Shown: positions 43,844 to 54,520 of the stretch, piece by piece | How the letters are laid out: each line of letters starts with the position of its first letter | How positions within the stretch are numbered: the stretch's first letter is position 1 | DNA from: Phymatolithon calcareum | Lineage: Eukaryota > Rhodophyta > Florideophyceae > Hapalidiales | Direction: 5' to 3' | NCBI GenBank assembly: GCA_977006965.1 | Contig: OZ345367.1 | Span: 2,666,001 to 2,730,000, forward strand | Length of the DNA stretch: 64,000 nt | Position numbers and translations under genes: made by a program | The notes under the pieces: generated by a model | What the model was told of the DNA's origin: nothing | The model's database searches: none | What the model saw: only the letters and a program-made list of their open reading frames with translations

Positions 43844-44231
43844 GTACCTGTGGTATTATGATATCGATCATTACTAGGGGTTGCGGGAAAAGACGTAAAA
43901 TTAGGAAAATGTTACGTTTCAGGTTTCTATTCGACCCAAACGTACAGAATGACAAAGTTTGAAACAGCAGTTTCCGAAATCTAGGGGTTGCGGGAAAATG
44001 CGTAATTATTAGATTCTCGCTCAATCCAAAAAGAAGCGCAAGTATTTGCTTGCATCATACACTGGAGGAGGAAATGGGTGCGTGTGATAATGTTTTTTGT
44101 TGCTTGATATGTTATCGCGTTATGATAAAAAAGAATCGAAGTGTAGTACCAAGCGGTAACGATTTTTCTACAGGGCGAGAATACGGGTATTGTCATCTTT
44201 GATACAAAAAGTACTACAATCGTGTCGTATA

Positions 44232-45097
44232 CAGGGAGGGTCGCTATATAGTGCCGGGTTATATAGTGCCACCCTCTACTTAGTGCCACCCATTTTGGGC
44301 TGGCACGATTATCATATCAAAGACACAGGCTGTGGCTGCTTACAGGGCATTCCTGGCCGCCATTCTCCTCTTCGTCTCCTCAGCTCACCATCTTCACGCC
44401 GCCGACAGTGATGGGGCACCCAAGGCAGAAGAGAACGCGGCTGACGTTTAAACAAAAGCTTGAAGCACTTCGCATGCTGTCAGCGACGTCATCGAGATGT
44501 TGCGTAAACTGAAAGTCAGTTTACCGAGTGACGACATCCTGAGAGCTGAAATCGATGATGACGTCAGACACGAGGATCTGGAGTATTGGTTTGAGGTTGA
44601 AGATGATACAGACGTTCAAGAGGCGTTCGTTTCCGATGTTTCGGATATATTGGAGGAGGTTGTAGCCCAAAGCCCAATAGAACCTGACAATGAAAGCGAA
44701 GACGAAGAAGTTTCTGCGGTTATCGCATCTCCCCCAGCTCTCACTGAGCTGCACACCATGTTTCGCCCTCTCCAAGAGTCCGCGTTTTTGTGTAACCTTC
44801 CTGACGCTAGTAGTCATCTTCAACGAGCATTTCGGGTATTCATAGACGCTATCCGTAAGCAGAACAATGAGAAGCAGAGACAGCTACTTGTCTCAGAGAT
44901 GTTCAACAAGCGTTCTGAAGATAAAACACGCCAGTAAAATCGTTCTCCCCGTTCTACGTACAACTTCGTTGGGGGTCACGGCAAACACGCTTACACTAGT
45001 GCGAAACGGTCCCTCAAATTTCATGTAGTGCGGAACCAAAACAGTGCGCATTTTTTAGTCTGGTTCTATGTGGCACTATATAGCGATCCCCCCTGTA
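44232..45097 (+). mobile_element. pogo/Tigger-like element, internally deleted
   Basis: An 866-bp unit between TA dinucleotides. Inverted termini CAGGGAGGGTCGCTATATAG and its complement (right end CTATATAGCGATCCCCCCTG). Several TAGTGCC words follow the ends. Inside are two transposase remnants: from 44411 a psq-type helix-turn-helix start (KRTRLTFKQKLEALRMLSA), and from 44497 the acidic C-terminus. The catalytic DDE core between them is missing. TA target, CAGGG end and CENP-B-like start fit the pogo branch of Tc1/mariner. Confidence 0.8.
44497..44937 (+). pseudogene. pogo-like transposase C-terminal remnant
   Basis: 146-codon open frame, very acidic (DDILRAEIDDDVRHEDLEYW, EPDNESEDEE), ending in a Lys/Arg-rich helix. 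It lies inside the TIR-bounded element and in another frame than the helix-turn-helix remnant at 44411-44490. Acidic ends are usual in pogo/CENP-B-type transposases. No catalytic residues are recognised. Confidence 0.55.
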
Positions 45098-46259
45098 ATT
45101 GAGAACTGCAGAGTCATACTTTTGGACTCCTGCAGGATTGTGGAACAGAGTCAAGCGACAACAACATCTCTGCGCATTCTGATATCACTGGGACATTAAA
45201 TTGAATGCCCTGCCAATTCAACTACCTTCACATGACATGTATCGAAATCGTTGTCGTGGGATGTAGTTTGCGTTATAGGAGCGAGAACACAGTCATGGGG
45301 CGTGGGGGGCAAGAAGATAATGGAAGGACGATATTTAGGAGAATCATGTGGAAGGGAGGTACTACGGACGAGGAAAGTACAACGGTGACCAATTTACTAT
45401 ATCAAAGGACGAGAATGTGGCCCCATTCGAAAAGTAAGACAGATCTAAAACTTATATATGAATGTTATCGTCTATTACGTTGTTTTGATATGAATACAGT
45501 TAACTTCGGGGCGCTCTGGGAAAAAGCAAAGCAAAGCACATGAACGTCGTCGGTTAGGAAAAAGAGGAGAACGGCGCACAACAATACATATGAACATATC
45601 GTAGTGACATGACACACCCAAATAACTTGACGAAGAAGGAGTAAAACCTTTTGGAAGAAGAAAGTGAGGATCGCGAAGAAAGTGAGGATCGCGAAGAGAG
45701 TGGAAAGGCCACACTTTCTAAGTCGTAATCGAGAGTTCTTGAATATTGTGTTTCTGAGGGAAGACAAAGTGTGATCAGATTGATAGAGAACTGGTCAATT
45801 GTTAGACGAGGGAGTATCGGAGAGCGATGGAATTTACGCGGGGTGGGAGACTCTTCAAAAACGTACAAATGAATTACGAGACCCCAAAAAAGGATTCTGA
45901 AACCCAGGATGGGATTAGTCCTAATTTATAGAGACATGGCAAAATCGCTGGGGATACTATTGCTGGCGTACGACGGCGAGTTATGGAGAGTAATTTGTTT
46001 CTTGGCCATTAGAAGATGTGCTATTTAATTGCACTAATGAGTCCTACAAAGAGCGTCTTGTAGAAGAGTCTAGCTTGCTTACTACAGCTGTCCTGAATGT
46101 GCATTACAGATTCACCAGAGTGCCTCTACGGACTTTCTTTTCGGGGTTGCATATGAAAAGAGAAGATCTGCCATTATCATCTTCCCGTTATATAAAGTTG
46201 AATTAAATTGACAGCAAAGCAAAGTGAACTTCCTCATGCAAGGGAGAGACTTCGGACTC
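45098..46259. other. Intergenic; short 18-bp tandem repeat
   Basis: No recognisable gene. The sequence AAGAAAGTGAGGATCGCG is repeated twice plus a partial copy at about 45656-45705. Confidence 0.4.
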
Positions 46260-47546
46260 CTAGTGTCTAGTTTACTAACCACCTCAATTGAGGATAAATC
46301 CCTCAATTGAGGGGCTTTTTGAAAGCTCAAAAAAGTATGTAGGAAGAATGCGAAACAGAAAGTTCGCACCAACTTTGGGAAGGCGGGCTTGTGTTCTGCC
46401 TGAGGAGTACCCAAACTACGGCCATAAATGGGCGTCGTTCGGCGGTAGGAACGAAATTACAATTTTCAGTTAGAAGAAGCGGACGTGCCATGTCACGAGA
46501 AAAAGACCCGCGCCGAGTGGTAGGCGCATCTGTACACACTAAGGCAACATCGGTGACCAGTTTCGCAGAGTGTTACAGGCTTTATGGAGCCTTTTCCAAG
46601 TCAAAAAAGGTGAACAGTACGGTTCTGGAGGTACTCTTGAATGAAATCAATGGTCGCGCAAGCACGTCGCTTCGCGTGAAATGGATCCTGGTTCACAAAC
46701 CGACCGAGAAGACTAAGATTAAGACACACAAGATTGTTAACGTCAAGGCAGGAAAGGCTAGCGAAGGTGCTGCGTCCTCTCAACTGCTTGTATCGAGTCG
46801 CAGCCCGCAAAACTTTGCGCCACATAATCCGGCTTACAGTACTCGTGGTCGCCAGTCTTCTTCGCCAAACGCCAGTTTATTCTCCGCAGTCGCAAACAGA
46901 AGCTCCCCAAAGGGGAACACAAGCTTCGATCCAACCGTCAGAAGCTAAGAATGCCCTATTCCAGGATCTATCGCCTACGCCTTGCATGGCTTTTGGGACC
47001 AGGCGTCGCACGAGGAAATTGATGTAATCACACCCGACCGCAAACCCCAAAGTAATTGCTCATGGGGTGCCACAGTACGAGTGACAAGATATATAACAGA
47101 TTGGGGGACGAATTCCGAGTCAGTTCTGGACAGTTCGCACTCCAAATGGAGATTTCATATCGGAAAATGGTGAGATTGGGCTTCACACGCCCTGTGATTG
47201 CTTTTTGACCAGGTTTCCACAAGTTCACCTTTGAAAAATAGCTGCATAGAAGTCCGCGAAGCTGAAACGAATCGGGGGAAAAGAGACTACAGTGACAGAA
47301 CTGGTTAAGTTTTTCGGAATACTCGTGCTCATGACAAGATTTGAGTTTGGCGCTAAGAGCGATTTTTGGAAGACTTCCAGGCCGAACAAGTATATCCCGA
47401 CTTGTTGAAGACATCCATGAGCTTGGCGCTTTTGATGTGCTCGATATTGAGTAGCTTTCATGCGCAAAAATTGAAAAATTCTCGTTCCCCAATTGAGAGA
47501 AAAGTGCCCCTCAATTGAGGGAAAATTTCAGTAAACTAGACACTAG
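46260..47546 (+). mobile_element. piggyBac-like element, internally deleted
   Basis: Ends are inverted: CTAGTGTCTAGTTTACT at 46260-46276 and its complement at 47530-47546. Next to each end lie palindromic CTCAATTGAG words, two on each side, plausible transposase-binding sites. Flanks contain GACTC close to both ends (46255-46259 and 47548-47552), a possible target duplication. The interior carries transposase remnants (see 46490-47400). A TTAA target, usual for piggyBac, is not seen, so the family assignment rests on the protein. Confidence 0.65.
46490..47400 (+). pseudogene. piggyBac-like (DDE_Tnp_1_7) transposase fragments
   Basis: 46490-46948 encodes YGAFSKSKKVNSTVLEVLLN, GRASTSLRVKWILV and KIKTHKIVNVKAG, resembling the N-terminal region of algal and oomycete piggyBac-type proteins. 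After stops, near 47285-47400, the frame reads TVTELVKFFGILVLMTRFEF, then KSDFWKTSRPNKYIP, which corresponds to the start of the DDE_Tnp_1_7 domain. The catalytic aspartates lie downstream of this in intact members and are absent here. Confidence 0.6.
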
Positions 47547-47694
47547 AGACTCCCAATTCTACGCAATGAGTGTGCAAAACAGCCGCGATATGTCCCAGAC
47601 TGGATCTGGGCAATGGATCATCGCTGTCAATTGACTAAAAGTTGAGGTACTGAAGGAGATCAATACCCTGTTCACTACCGCACAGAAAAGTCTA

Positions 47695-49212
47695 ATGGAA
47701 CAGATGGAGGCGTCAAGTGCCGTCCTCGTTTCGCGCGTACTGGATGGGTTGACAAGCCGGTTTTCACTAGGAAATACGTCTGGACCTTCAAGTCTCGTTC
47801 CAAGGCCCCGAGACAGCGAACCGAAGCGAAGAGCCCCACTCCCACCGCCAGATCTTCAGGGCCTAATCGCCATTGGTGACAAGGTTCGAATAAGCGAGCC
47901 TATGCTACGGTGGACATCCACTGTGACAGTAATGTCTTTTTCTCTGGCACAGGAGGATGCTCGCTTGTGGCTTTGTGTACCAAAACTTTCTGGACTCGCC
48001 GCCATTCTGTTTGCAGTTGGTCGGAAGGCGACAAAAATGCGCTACCAAAGCGATATGGGGAAAACCTGGTCGTTCATACTGAGAAGTACTGTATCTAGCA
48101 TACTTGAGCACTCCGTGACTGTCGATTACGGAGCGAATGTGACATCAGCTCCTGACTGGTTCCAATCCCTATGGATGAAGCGACGACCAACTATTGATGA
48201 AGTCTTTGATTCGTGGGAGAAGAAGACAACGGCAACGGCTCAAAGCGACGGTTCCACGGAGCCAACGAGGAAGAGGGCGAGGTATGGAAGGTCTAGCCGG
48301 AGACCAAGCGGTGTAGTGGCACGGGATTATATGTCGAATAAGACGAAAGAGGCAGTGACTTATCTACGTGCGGTTGTCATGTCGTACCTGACGTACGGTA
48401 GGACGGATCTCAGAGAGCTCGTTTTCAAAAACATGCTGTTCTTGGTGGAGAAGATTCAGTCGTACAAGGGGAAAGACGAGCACATTTCGGACGCTGTCAG
48501 AATAGCTAAGGACGATGGGTATGTAATTGTTTTCCTGGAATCCCGCGAAAACGAAAGAGTGGATGCGCTGGATGGTGTTTTGGATGATAGAGGAAGTCTC
48601 TTTGATGTGGAAGCCACGCAGACGCGGAAATACTCGGTTGCCAGAAACATCAGCATGGAAGAGATAGACGAGGAAAATCTGAACAAGTTTGATGCACTTC
48701 AGAAACGATTCCCTTCGCTTTGCGTGTTGTTGAATTACTACAGGGAAGTTCGTCGGAACAGGAGGGACAGCCGGGTAGGCTATCTGGAATATGATGATGT
48801 TGATCTTCGATGGCCTGTATCTCAAGAGGTGCAGCTACATGGAATCGCGATGAGCCTCATTATGGAAACTTATAAGGGGAAGGATAAGGCGGACATTTTA
48901 CGAGTCTGCAATGTCTCGCTGCGTGCAATTCATGTTTTAGCGATCGGCTTAAGGGGTCTAGTGAAACGTTCGTTGGGTATGCGGCTTTCATCTGTTGAGA
49001 GTTGTGCCGTAGGAAACGTCGTGGCGCGAAGGCTGATTGGGGACGAAGACAAGGTAACGGTTGCGCTCGAATCCATGGGAAAGTTCAAAGAAGTCCGCGG
49101 AAATTCAGCTGTGGAGCAGATGCGGGCGAAAAAGTTGGAGATGAGCTGGGGAGAGTACAAGGAAGCTAATCGGATCCGAGCGGAGGAGAATGAATTACTT
49201 GGAAGGATTTGA
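47695..49212 (+). CDS. Unrecognised 505-aa protein
   Basis: Long ORF with good coding composition throughout. It has a Pro/Arg-rich segment (about 36-52), a conserved-looking block VRISEPMLRWTSTVTVMSFS, a basic nuclear-localisation-like patch (TRKRARYGRSSRRP, about 190-205) and a long helical C-terminal half ending in a charged helix (WGEYKEANRIRAEENELL). No family, membrane segment or catalytic motif is recognised. The frame continues upstream to an ATG at 47566, interrupted only by one TGA (47632-47634), so the original protein may have been 43 residues longer. It is convergent with the 386-aa ORF at 49523-50683. The pair lies between two mobile elements and within flanking inverted motifs; it may belong to an unknown mobile element. 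Confidence 0.6.
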   Translation: MEQMEASSAVLVSRVLDGLTSRFSLGNTSGPSSLVPRPRDSEPKRRAPLPPPDLQGLIAIGDKVRISEPMLRWTSTVTVMSFSLAQEDARLWLCVPKLSGLAAILFAVGRKATKMRYQSDMGKTWSFILRSTVSSILEHSVTVDYGANVTSAPDWFQSLWMKRRPTIDEVFDSWEKKTTATAQSDGSTEPTRKRARYGRSSRRPSGVVARDYMSNKTKEAVTYLRAVVMSYLTYGRTDLRELVFKNMLFLVEKIQSYKGKDEHISDAVRIAKDDGYVIVFLESRENERVDALDGVLDDRGSLFDVEATQTRKYSVARNISMEEIDEENLNKFDALQKRFPSLCVLLNYYREVRRNRRDSRVGYLEYDDVDLRWPVSQEVQLHGIAMSLIMETYKGKDKADILRVCNVSLRAIHVLAIGLRGLVKRSLGMRLSSVESCAVGNVVARRLIGDEDKVTVALESMGKFKEVRGNSAVEQMRAKKLEMSWGEYKEANRIRAEENELLGRI

Positions 49213-49522
49213 CGTCTGATGTAGACAAATGCAGCGTGAATGGATCGCAGTCTGACGATTACGATGAGGACTGCCTAGAGAATGGTGGGCTGAGGTTCCA
49301 GTTTTCCTTGTTTTTGCTGGTCACACACGAAGACTGTGTGTTGTGATAGAAATGTATGCTATGGAAAATAAGACCGAGAAGATTCCTTGTGTTAAATTTA
49401 TACATTCTGTTCCGGCGCTGGTGTTAAGTGATGAGCATATATGAGAAACGAATGTAGTTGAGGCACTCAACGGAAAGCATCACAAATAGACAGTGATGCG
49501 AGTTTAATTTTTTTCGGAAGTC
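49213..49522. other. Short spacer between convergent ORFs
   Basis: 310 bases shared as 3' region by the two convergent ORFs. No other structure seen. Confidence 0.5.
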
Positions 49523-50683
49523 CTAGACAGGACCACCCTGAGTAGGAGGGGAAACTATTTTCTCGTTCAAATAGCAGTTATCACTCTCTGTGTCAAAAAT
49601 GTCTTTCGTTGTTGTCAGCAATTGTACTGTGCGAGGGATAACAGCCGGAAAATAGGAAGTAAGATACCCAGGTACTAGCTCGGGAATACTCTGATCCCCT
49701 TCTGTGAGTGTATCAGAGCGCAACCACGCTATTGAGTATGTCAGGCTTTCTTTCCGCTCTCGTTGTTTTCTCTGGGTCGTTTTTAGAATGCGTTGAGCCC
49801 TATTGTTAGCGAAAGGAGGGATCTTGTCGAAGATATCCATAACCCGCTCCTCTCTCATAGTGAAACCGTGTACGAAAGCTTGCTCTGCCCACGCAGTGCT
49901 CGCTTGATAGAGGTATTGCAATTTCGTCTGAGAGCGAAATGCTGGCGCACGACAGCCTAAAAGAACTCTGCGCTCATATTCCTCCTCGGGATCGGATGAG
50001 CTTTGTGAACAGTCGCTAACGCGATCGCGCGGACGTGGAGTCACGATATCTACGCCAAGGACTTGAAATGCGCGGAGAGTACGTGCTGTTGTTCTCTTTT
50101 CGCGGTAGACACAGGATTGACGAATATCCACGTTGAGCTCTAGAGCCTGACAAAAATCACAGAAAGTCTCGAAGACAATCTCGATCCTCGAGACACTGCG
50201 GGTGTCGGAATAAAGAGCATAGAACGCCGAATCGGTTATTTCGCACAGTACATTTTCTCTCCGGGTGAATTCTGTGACCATCAGACGAATTTCCTGCAAC
50301 GTGCAATCGGATTTTTCGGACTGCAGACAAGTTTGAAACACGGAATTGGCGGCGACTGAGCTGCTCGGAGCTCGTGACAGCTCTGAGCAGCCTGATGAAA
50401 GAGCTTTCGAAGCGTTAACATTTGCAAACGTTAAAGAACGACGTAGGACGCGAACATCAAACGTTGCACGGTCATAAAAGACGGAGGTCTGTTGAGTGGC
50501 AATTTGGTTTCTCGTTTCCCGAAGATCAGCGGTCACTTGTGCAATTTCCCGCGAAAGAGCGGCATGTGCCGCTTGGAGAACGTGGATATCGTTTGCATTT
50601 CGTATCGCACCGGGGGCTGGGGTTGCACCTGGTACAACTTCTGAAGCGCACAACGGAGCAATAGTCACCGAACGAGACGGCAA
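49523..50683 (-). CDS. Unrecognised 386-aa protein
   Basis: Long minus-strand ORF. The N-terminal region has a predicted helix or coiled coil (HVLQAAHAALSREIAQVTAD, LRETRNQIATQQ). A middle part has VLCEITDSAFYALYSDTRSV and ETFCDFCQALELNVDIRQSC. An acidic Ser-rich hinge (SDCSQSSSDPEEEYERR) precedes a C-terminal domain with WAEQAFVHGFTMREERVMDI. Eight or so Cys, no signal peptide, no membrane segment. No family recognised. Start chosen at the first ATG (MPSRSVTIAP). It faces the 505-aa ORF, and the two may form one functional unit. Confidence 0.55.
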   Translation of the reverse strand: MPSRSVTIAPLCASEVVPGATPAPGAIRNANDIHVLQAAHAALSREIAQVTADLRETRNQIATQQTSVFYDRATFDVRVLRRSLTFANVNASKALSSGCSELSRAPSSSVAANSVFQTCLQSEKSDCTLQEIRLMVTEFTRRENVLCEITDSAFYALYSDTRSVSRIEIVFETFCDFCQALELNVDIRQSCVYREKRTTARTLRAFQVLGVDIVTPRPRDRVSDCSQSSSDPEEEYERRVLLGCRAPAFRSQTKLQYLYQASTAWAEQAFVHGFTMREERVMDIFDKIPPFANNRAQRILKTTQRKQRERKESLTYSIAWLRSDTLTEGDQSIPELVPGYLTSYFPAVIPRTVQLLTTTKDIFDTESDNCYLNEKIVSPPTQGGPV

Positions 50684-50863
50684 GATTTGGCCTCTGAATG
50701 CTTAGAAGCGAGCCCCCGTTGGAGGCATGAGTGAAGATTTCTTGTGGAATCAGGGACTCTGTTTTCTGAATGAGGGGAGGGAAAACACATAAAAGTGAAA
50801 TTGAAGTAGGCGATCCAGATTAAAGATGGATTTTATAAACTAGAAAGCACTTGCATCATGATG

Positions 50864-52312
50864 ATTACTAAAATGACCACGTAGTTTGCCATATTTTCTA
50901 AAATGACCACGAGGCACCCGTGCTGGTATGACATTGTTCTGTTCTGTCAACATTCGGTAGCTGGGCCAGCAGATTTTTACCGGGTCAGAAAGTAATTTCA
51001 TTTTTTGGGAAAAGGAATCTTTGAGGGCCGTTGGGGTTGGACAACCTCCTTATGTGACCACTTGTTCTGTCTCGATTGTTTCAAGTTCTGCACCTAGCGG
51101 ACGTTTGCTTGGTTGACGCATGGAGACTCTTGGTTGGACGAAGCCATTTCTCAGTGACAAGTAGCTATGAAAAGGGATTTTGTCTTCGAAAAATGGCGTA
51201 GCTATCATATATCCATTTAGAATAGCATGCGTGGTCAAAGCTGACTTAAGAACAGGCTTACACGGGAAGACAGCGCCGACAGATAGTTGATTTGGATTTG
51301 CCACAATCGAAAACTTGCGGGAAAGTTTGCAGTCTAAGCGAAAAGTTCTTTTGAGTTGCTTTTTGGAGCAAAACAATTTCCTAAAAGATGGGAAAACCAA
51401 GAAGTAACGAATTATTTCGGGCTAAGTGTCATTGTGGCCCCTAATGTTACTGTAAAATGGAACAATGTGTGAACGGATCTAGAAACTGAACTGCGGGCGG
51501 AGTGTTGACAGGGGGTTGCGGGAAAATGCGTAATTACTAGATTCTCGCTCAATCCAAAAAGAAGCGCAAGTACTTGCTTGCATCATATTGTAAGCCGGCT
51601 GTCTTGGTGATGCGCACTTGATGTCTCAACCACATATATCTTTCATACGCTCTTCATCAGGGCGACAAATAGTGTTCTGGGCGCTGACTGGTGGAAAGAT
51701 TTCAAAGCTGAACGAGGCACGTAACATGAATTCAAACGCAGATTCTTTTCAGACAGGTTCTGGCGCAAGAATGTTGCGCATGCTCTGAAAAACGAATTCG
51801 TTGATTGCGCAGCGCTCAACAACTCAAAGAAAGAACCGCGCCGTCTAAAGTGAGGTATTGGTATGCGCTACCGTTGAGCCCAAAAAGTTTCGGACAAGTG
51901 CAATTGAGCTCTCCAGTAGGCGCTCGGAAAGAAGGTCGGAATCGCCCAATTTCGACGTGTTTTGCAAAACACGAACCTAAAACACGTCCACATATGATGA
52001 GCTTTTGTGCAATTTTTTGTATGTTCTATATCTACGTAGTGGTATCTTTCAGAAAGTGCAGTGAAATATTGAATTCTTCAACTTTCTCTCCAGTTAGGAG
52101 CAGTTAAAATCGCCAGAATCTGCACGTTTTGTGGAAAGTGTGAACATTTATTTCAAATGCGGATTCCGAAATCTTGTTACGAACGCGTTTTTGAATATCG
52201 CCCAATTGCAGGGCAATTTTTGCACCCTTCGCATTTCAGCACGAAACCGGCACGGGTGCCTCGTGGTCATTTTAGAAAATATGGCAAACTACGTGGTCAT
52301 TTTAGTAATTTC
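50864..52312. mobile_element. Inverted-repeat-bounded element of unknown family
   Basis: ATTACTAAAATGACCACG at 50864 is followed by a second TCTAAAATGACCACGAGG; together they form a roughly 60-bp terminal repeat. The exact inverted copy ends at about 52312, so the unit is about 1.45 kb. Inside: a GGGGTTGCGGGAAAATGCG block with the following 75 bp shared with 43983-44060, and a frame with ADWWKDFKAERGT near 51690 that I cannot place. No target duplication recognised and no transposase motif; probably non-autonomous. Confidence 0.6.
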
Positions 52313-52419
52313 CTCTAAAATATGTTTGCGAATACGCAGCCCGAGACGTACCACTAGACCTGTTTAAAATTAAATGAAATATACTTCTGGATAAAATTAT
52401 ATTAAATTTAAAACCAGTA

Positions 52420-52985
52420 CTTGGCGAGCAAGCGAGCCCACAATTTCCATTACTTTAATTCCATAACTTTAGTTCCATAACTTTAGTTATGGTATTAGAG
52501 GAGATGTTGAGTTATGACACCCACGAATGATTGGACCACATTCATCGGGCCTCTACAATTTCATTGGACGAGACAGTCGAAATAATTGGACCACATTCAT
52601 TGGGCCTATACTATTTCATTGGACGAGACGGTCGAAATGATTGGACCACATTCATCGCGTTCTGTCATTTCATTGGACCTCTCAGAGATTAAAATTTGTA
52701 GATTTTGTAACTTAAAAGAATTGATAATTTTTTGTGTTCGCCAATATTTTGGCCATTGAAAAGTTGTGCGTTTCAGAAATTCTGAAGAATGCCGCCTTCT
52801 TTGAGACTTTTAAAGAGGCGTTCTCATCCTCCTCCATGACTTATATTCTAAAAATATTTTCATATTTGTTATTTTGAATTCAATTGCCACTCCGCGAGCA
52901 CCACCAGCTAGCCAATATAAGCAAGGATACATACCAAAGTGTTGCAGTACGGTAAGCCTCTCGGATGCTAATTGGACGACGAGGG
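52420..52985 (+). repeat. Upstream block of Sel1 genes, copy 1
   Basis: About 550 bp that recur at 58235-58745, mostly above 85 percent alike by eye, and in part at 58750-58935. It contains the palindrome CCATAACTTTAGTTATGG, an array of ATTGG words (inverted CCAAT boxes) and, near its right end, GCCAATATAAGCAAGG, which may hold a TATA-like element. Copies precede Sel1-repeat pseudogenes, so it probably is their promoter region, duplicated with them. Confidence 0.6.
52525..52680 (+). promoter_or_regulatory. 55-bp tandem repeats with inverted CCAAT boxes
   Basis: Nearly three units with a 55-bp period (GATTGGACCACATTCATCGG ... TTTCATTGGACGAGA). Each unit has two ATTGG words. The result is six inverted CCAAT boxes in 150 bp, such as NF-Y would bind. 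Confidence 0.5.
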
Positions 52986-53389
52986 TTTGAAGGTAAACAT
53001 AAATCTACGTGGTGAGGAGGATGATCCTCCCTACCACCACCCATCGTGCCGCACACACCCTTCTTTCCACTGAGAGCAGGACGCGTGACGTACCGTTGTC
53101 GCCCTCAACCCGGAACGCTACTAGCGCAACACATTAACCCGAGAACAAGAAGCGCATACTTTCGCACCGTGCGATATTTCAACTCATGAGAAGCGAGTCT
53201 AGGAACGACATAACCGTGGAAATAACACATGTACAACAAAGCGTGATTGATTCGAGAGTGGCATAAGTGAAAACGGGTTGTCGACGTCATTGAGACCGAA
53301 ACGCCAAGCCAATGCGAATTCAAGAAAGGGGCGGAGAAATGCAGTACATCTGTATTCGGCAACAGATTTGATACACACAGCATCAAACA

Positions 53390-54520
53390 AAGGGGTTTGC
53401 CACGCAAGATGGAGCTGTACTCCCATGCAATCGAGGAGAATGTATGTGGAGATGCAATTTACAAGCTTGCAACTTAATTTCAACTTACGCGCAAGGCGTA
53501 ACAGCATCCGTTCCTCGTGTGGTGGCCTTTTATGGTCGAAGTGTGGACGAGTGCGGGCATGTAAATGCATTGAAAAACCTGTTATTACTGCTTCAAAGAA
53601 GCAGAGATGATGTATGGATAGATCAGCGTTGGGCCTCGTAGCTGTGGAGACGTGCCGTCGAGGAGGGTCATCCTAGCACAATGTTCAACATGCACTCTTG
53701 TTGCAGTATGGCGGAGAGTATGCTCCGACAGATGTACCGCGTGCCGTGCAACTGTACACAAGAGCCATTGAAGACGGGACCATGCGTTGGTGAACCTTTC
53801 AAACCCGTAACGAGACAGTGCGGGCACACCAGCAGATCCTCATCGTGCCGTTGAGGTGTACACGCGTGCCATTGACGAGGTATTCGTGAATTTCACGACA
53901 TGCAAGACGGAGGGCACGGGGTGCCGGCAGATCCGATTCGCGCTGCAGCGTTGCGTACACGCGCCGCTGAAGAGGAGTACAGATGCTATGATCAAGCTAG
54001 GTAGCCTGTTTCAATATGCCAGGGAGGTCGGTGCTCCTGACCTGCATCAAGCCGAAGAGCTGTACTCCCGTGCAATCATCTAAAGCAATGAGGAAAGTGC
54101 CGTTGATTGTATGGGATATTGTCTAAATGGAAGAGTGCCTCTTCTGCGAATTAGTGCGTTTATGAGGCTGAAAGGCTTGCTTGAAAGCTGCGGTATGAAT
54201 TTTTTATCCGTCGCTCCGCGGGTAGTAGAGAAGACCTTGACGACATGCTATCCGTGGGAAATTTTCCAGATTACGCAACAATGATGTGCAAGCTGATCCT
54301 TGTCGCACCTTGGAGCTGTTCAACGTCTTGACTGAAAAGCACGGAAAATAGAATTTTGTGCTCGGCGTCAGAACAATTTATTACGAGATGGATGAGCGAG
54401 AATTGCAGCAGGCGCATCTCGAGCCGTGGAGATTTATACCCGTGTGATGGAAGAGGGTAGTGTTGTGTCTGCCATTGTGGCAATGCTTCACTTATCGATG
54501 TTGCTATCACCTACAGTGGG
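53390..54520 (+). pseudogene. Sel1-repeat protein, degenerate
   Basis: Plus-strand frames separated by stops and shifts show several Sel1 units. MELYSHAIEENVCGDAIYKLA is near 53408. PRVVAFYGRSVDECGHVNAL and KNLLLLLQ are near 53510-53590. LLQYGGEYAPTDVPRAVQLY and TRAIEDG are near 53700-53780. AVEVYTRAIDE lies at 53848-53880. MIKLGSLFQYAREVGAPDLH and QAEELYSRAI are at 53990-54080. Another VEIYTRVMEEG-like unit is at 54426. Sel1 repeats are helical pairs used as protein-binding scaffolds. No frame joins them now. Confidence 0.7.
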
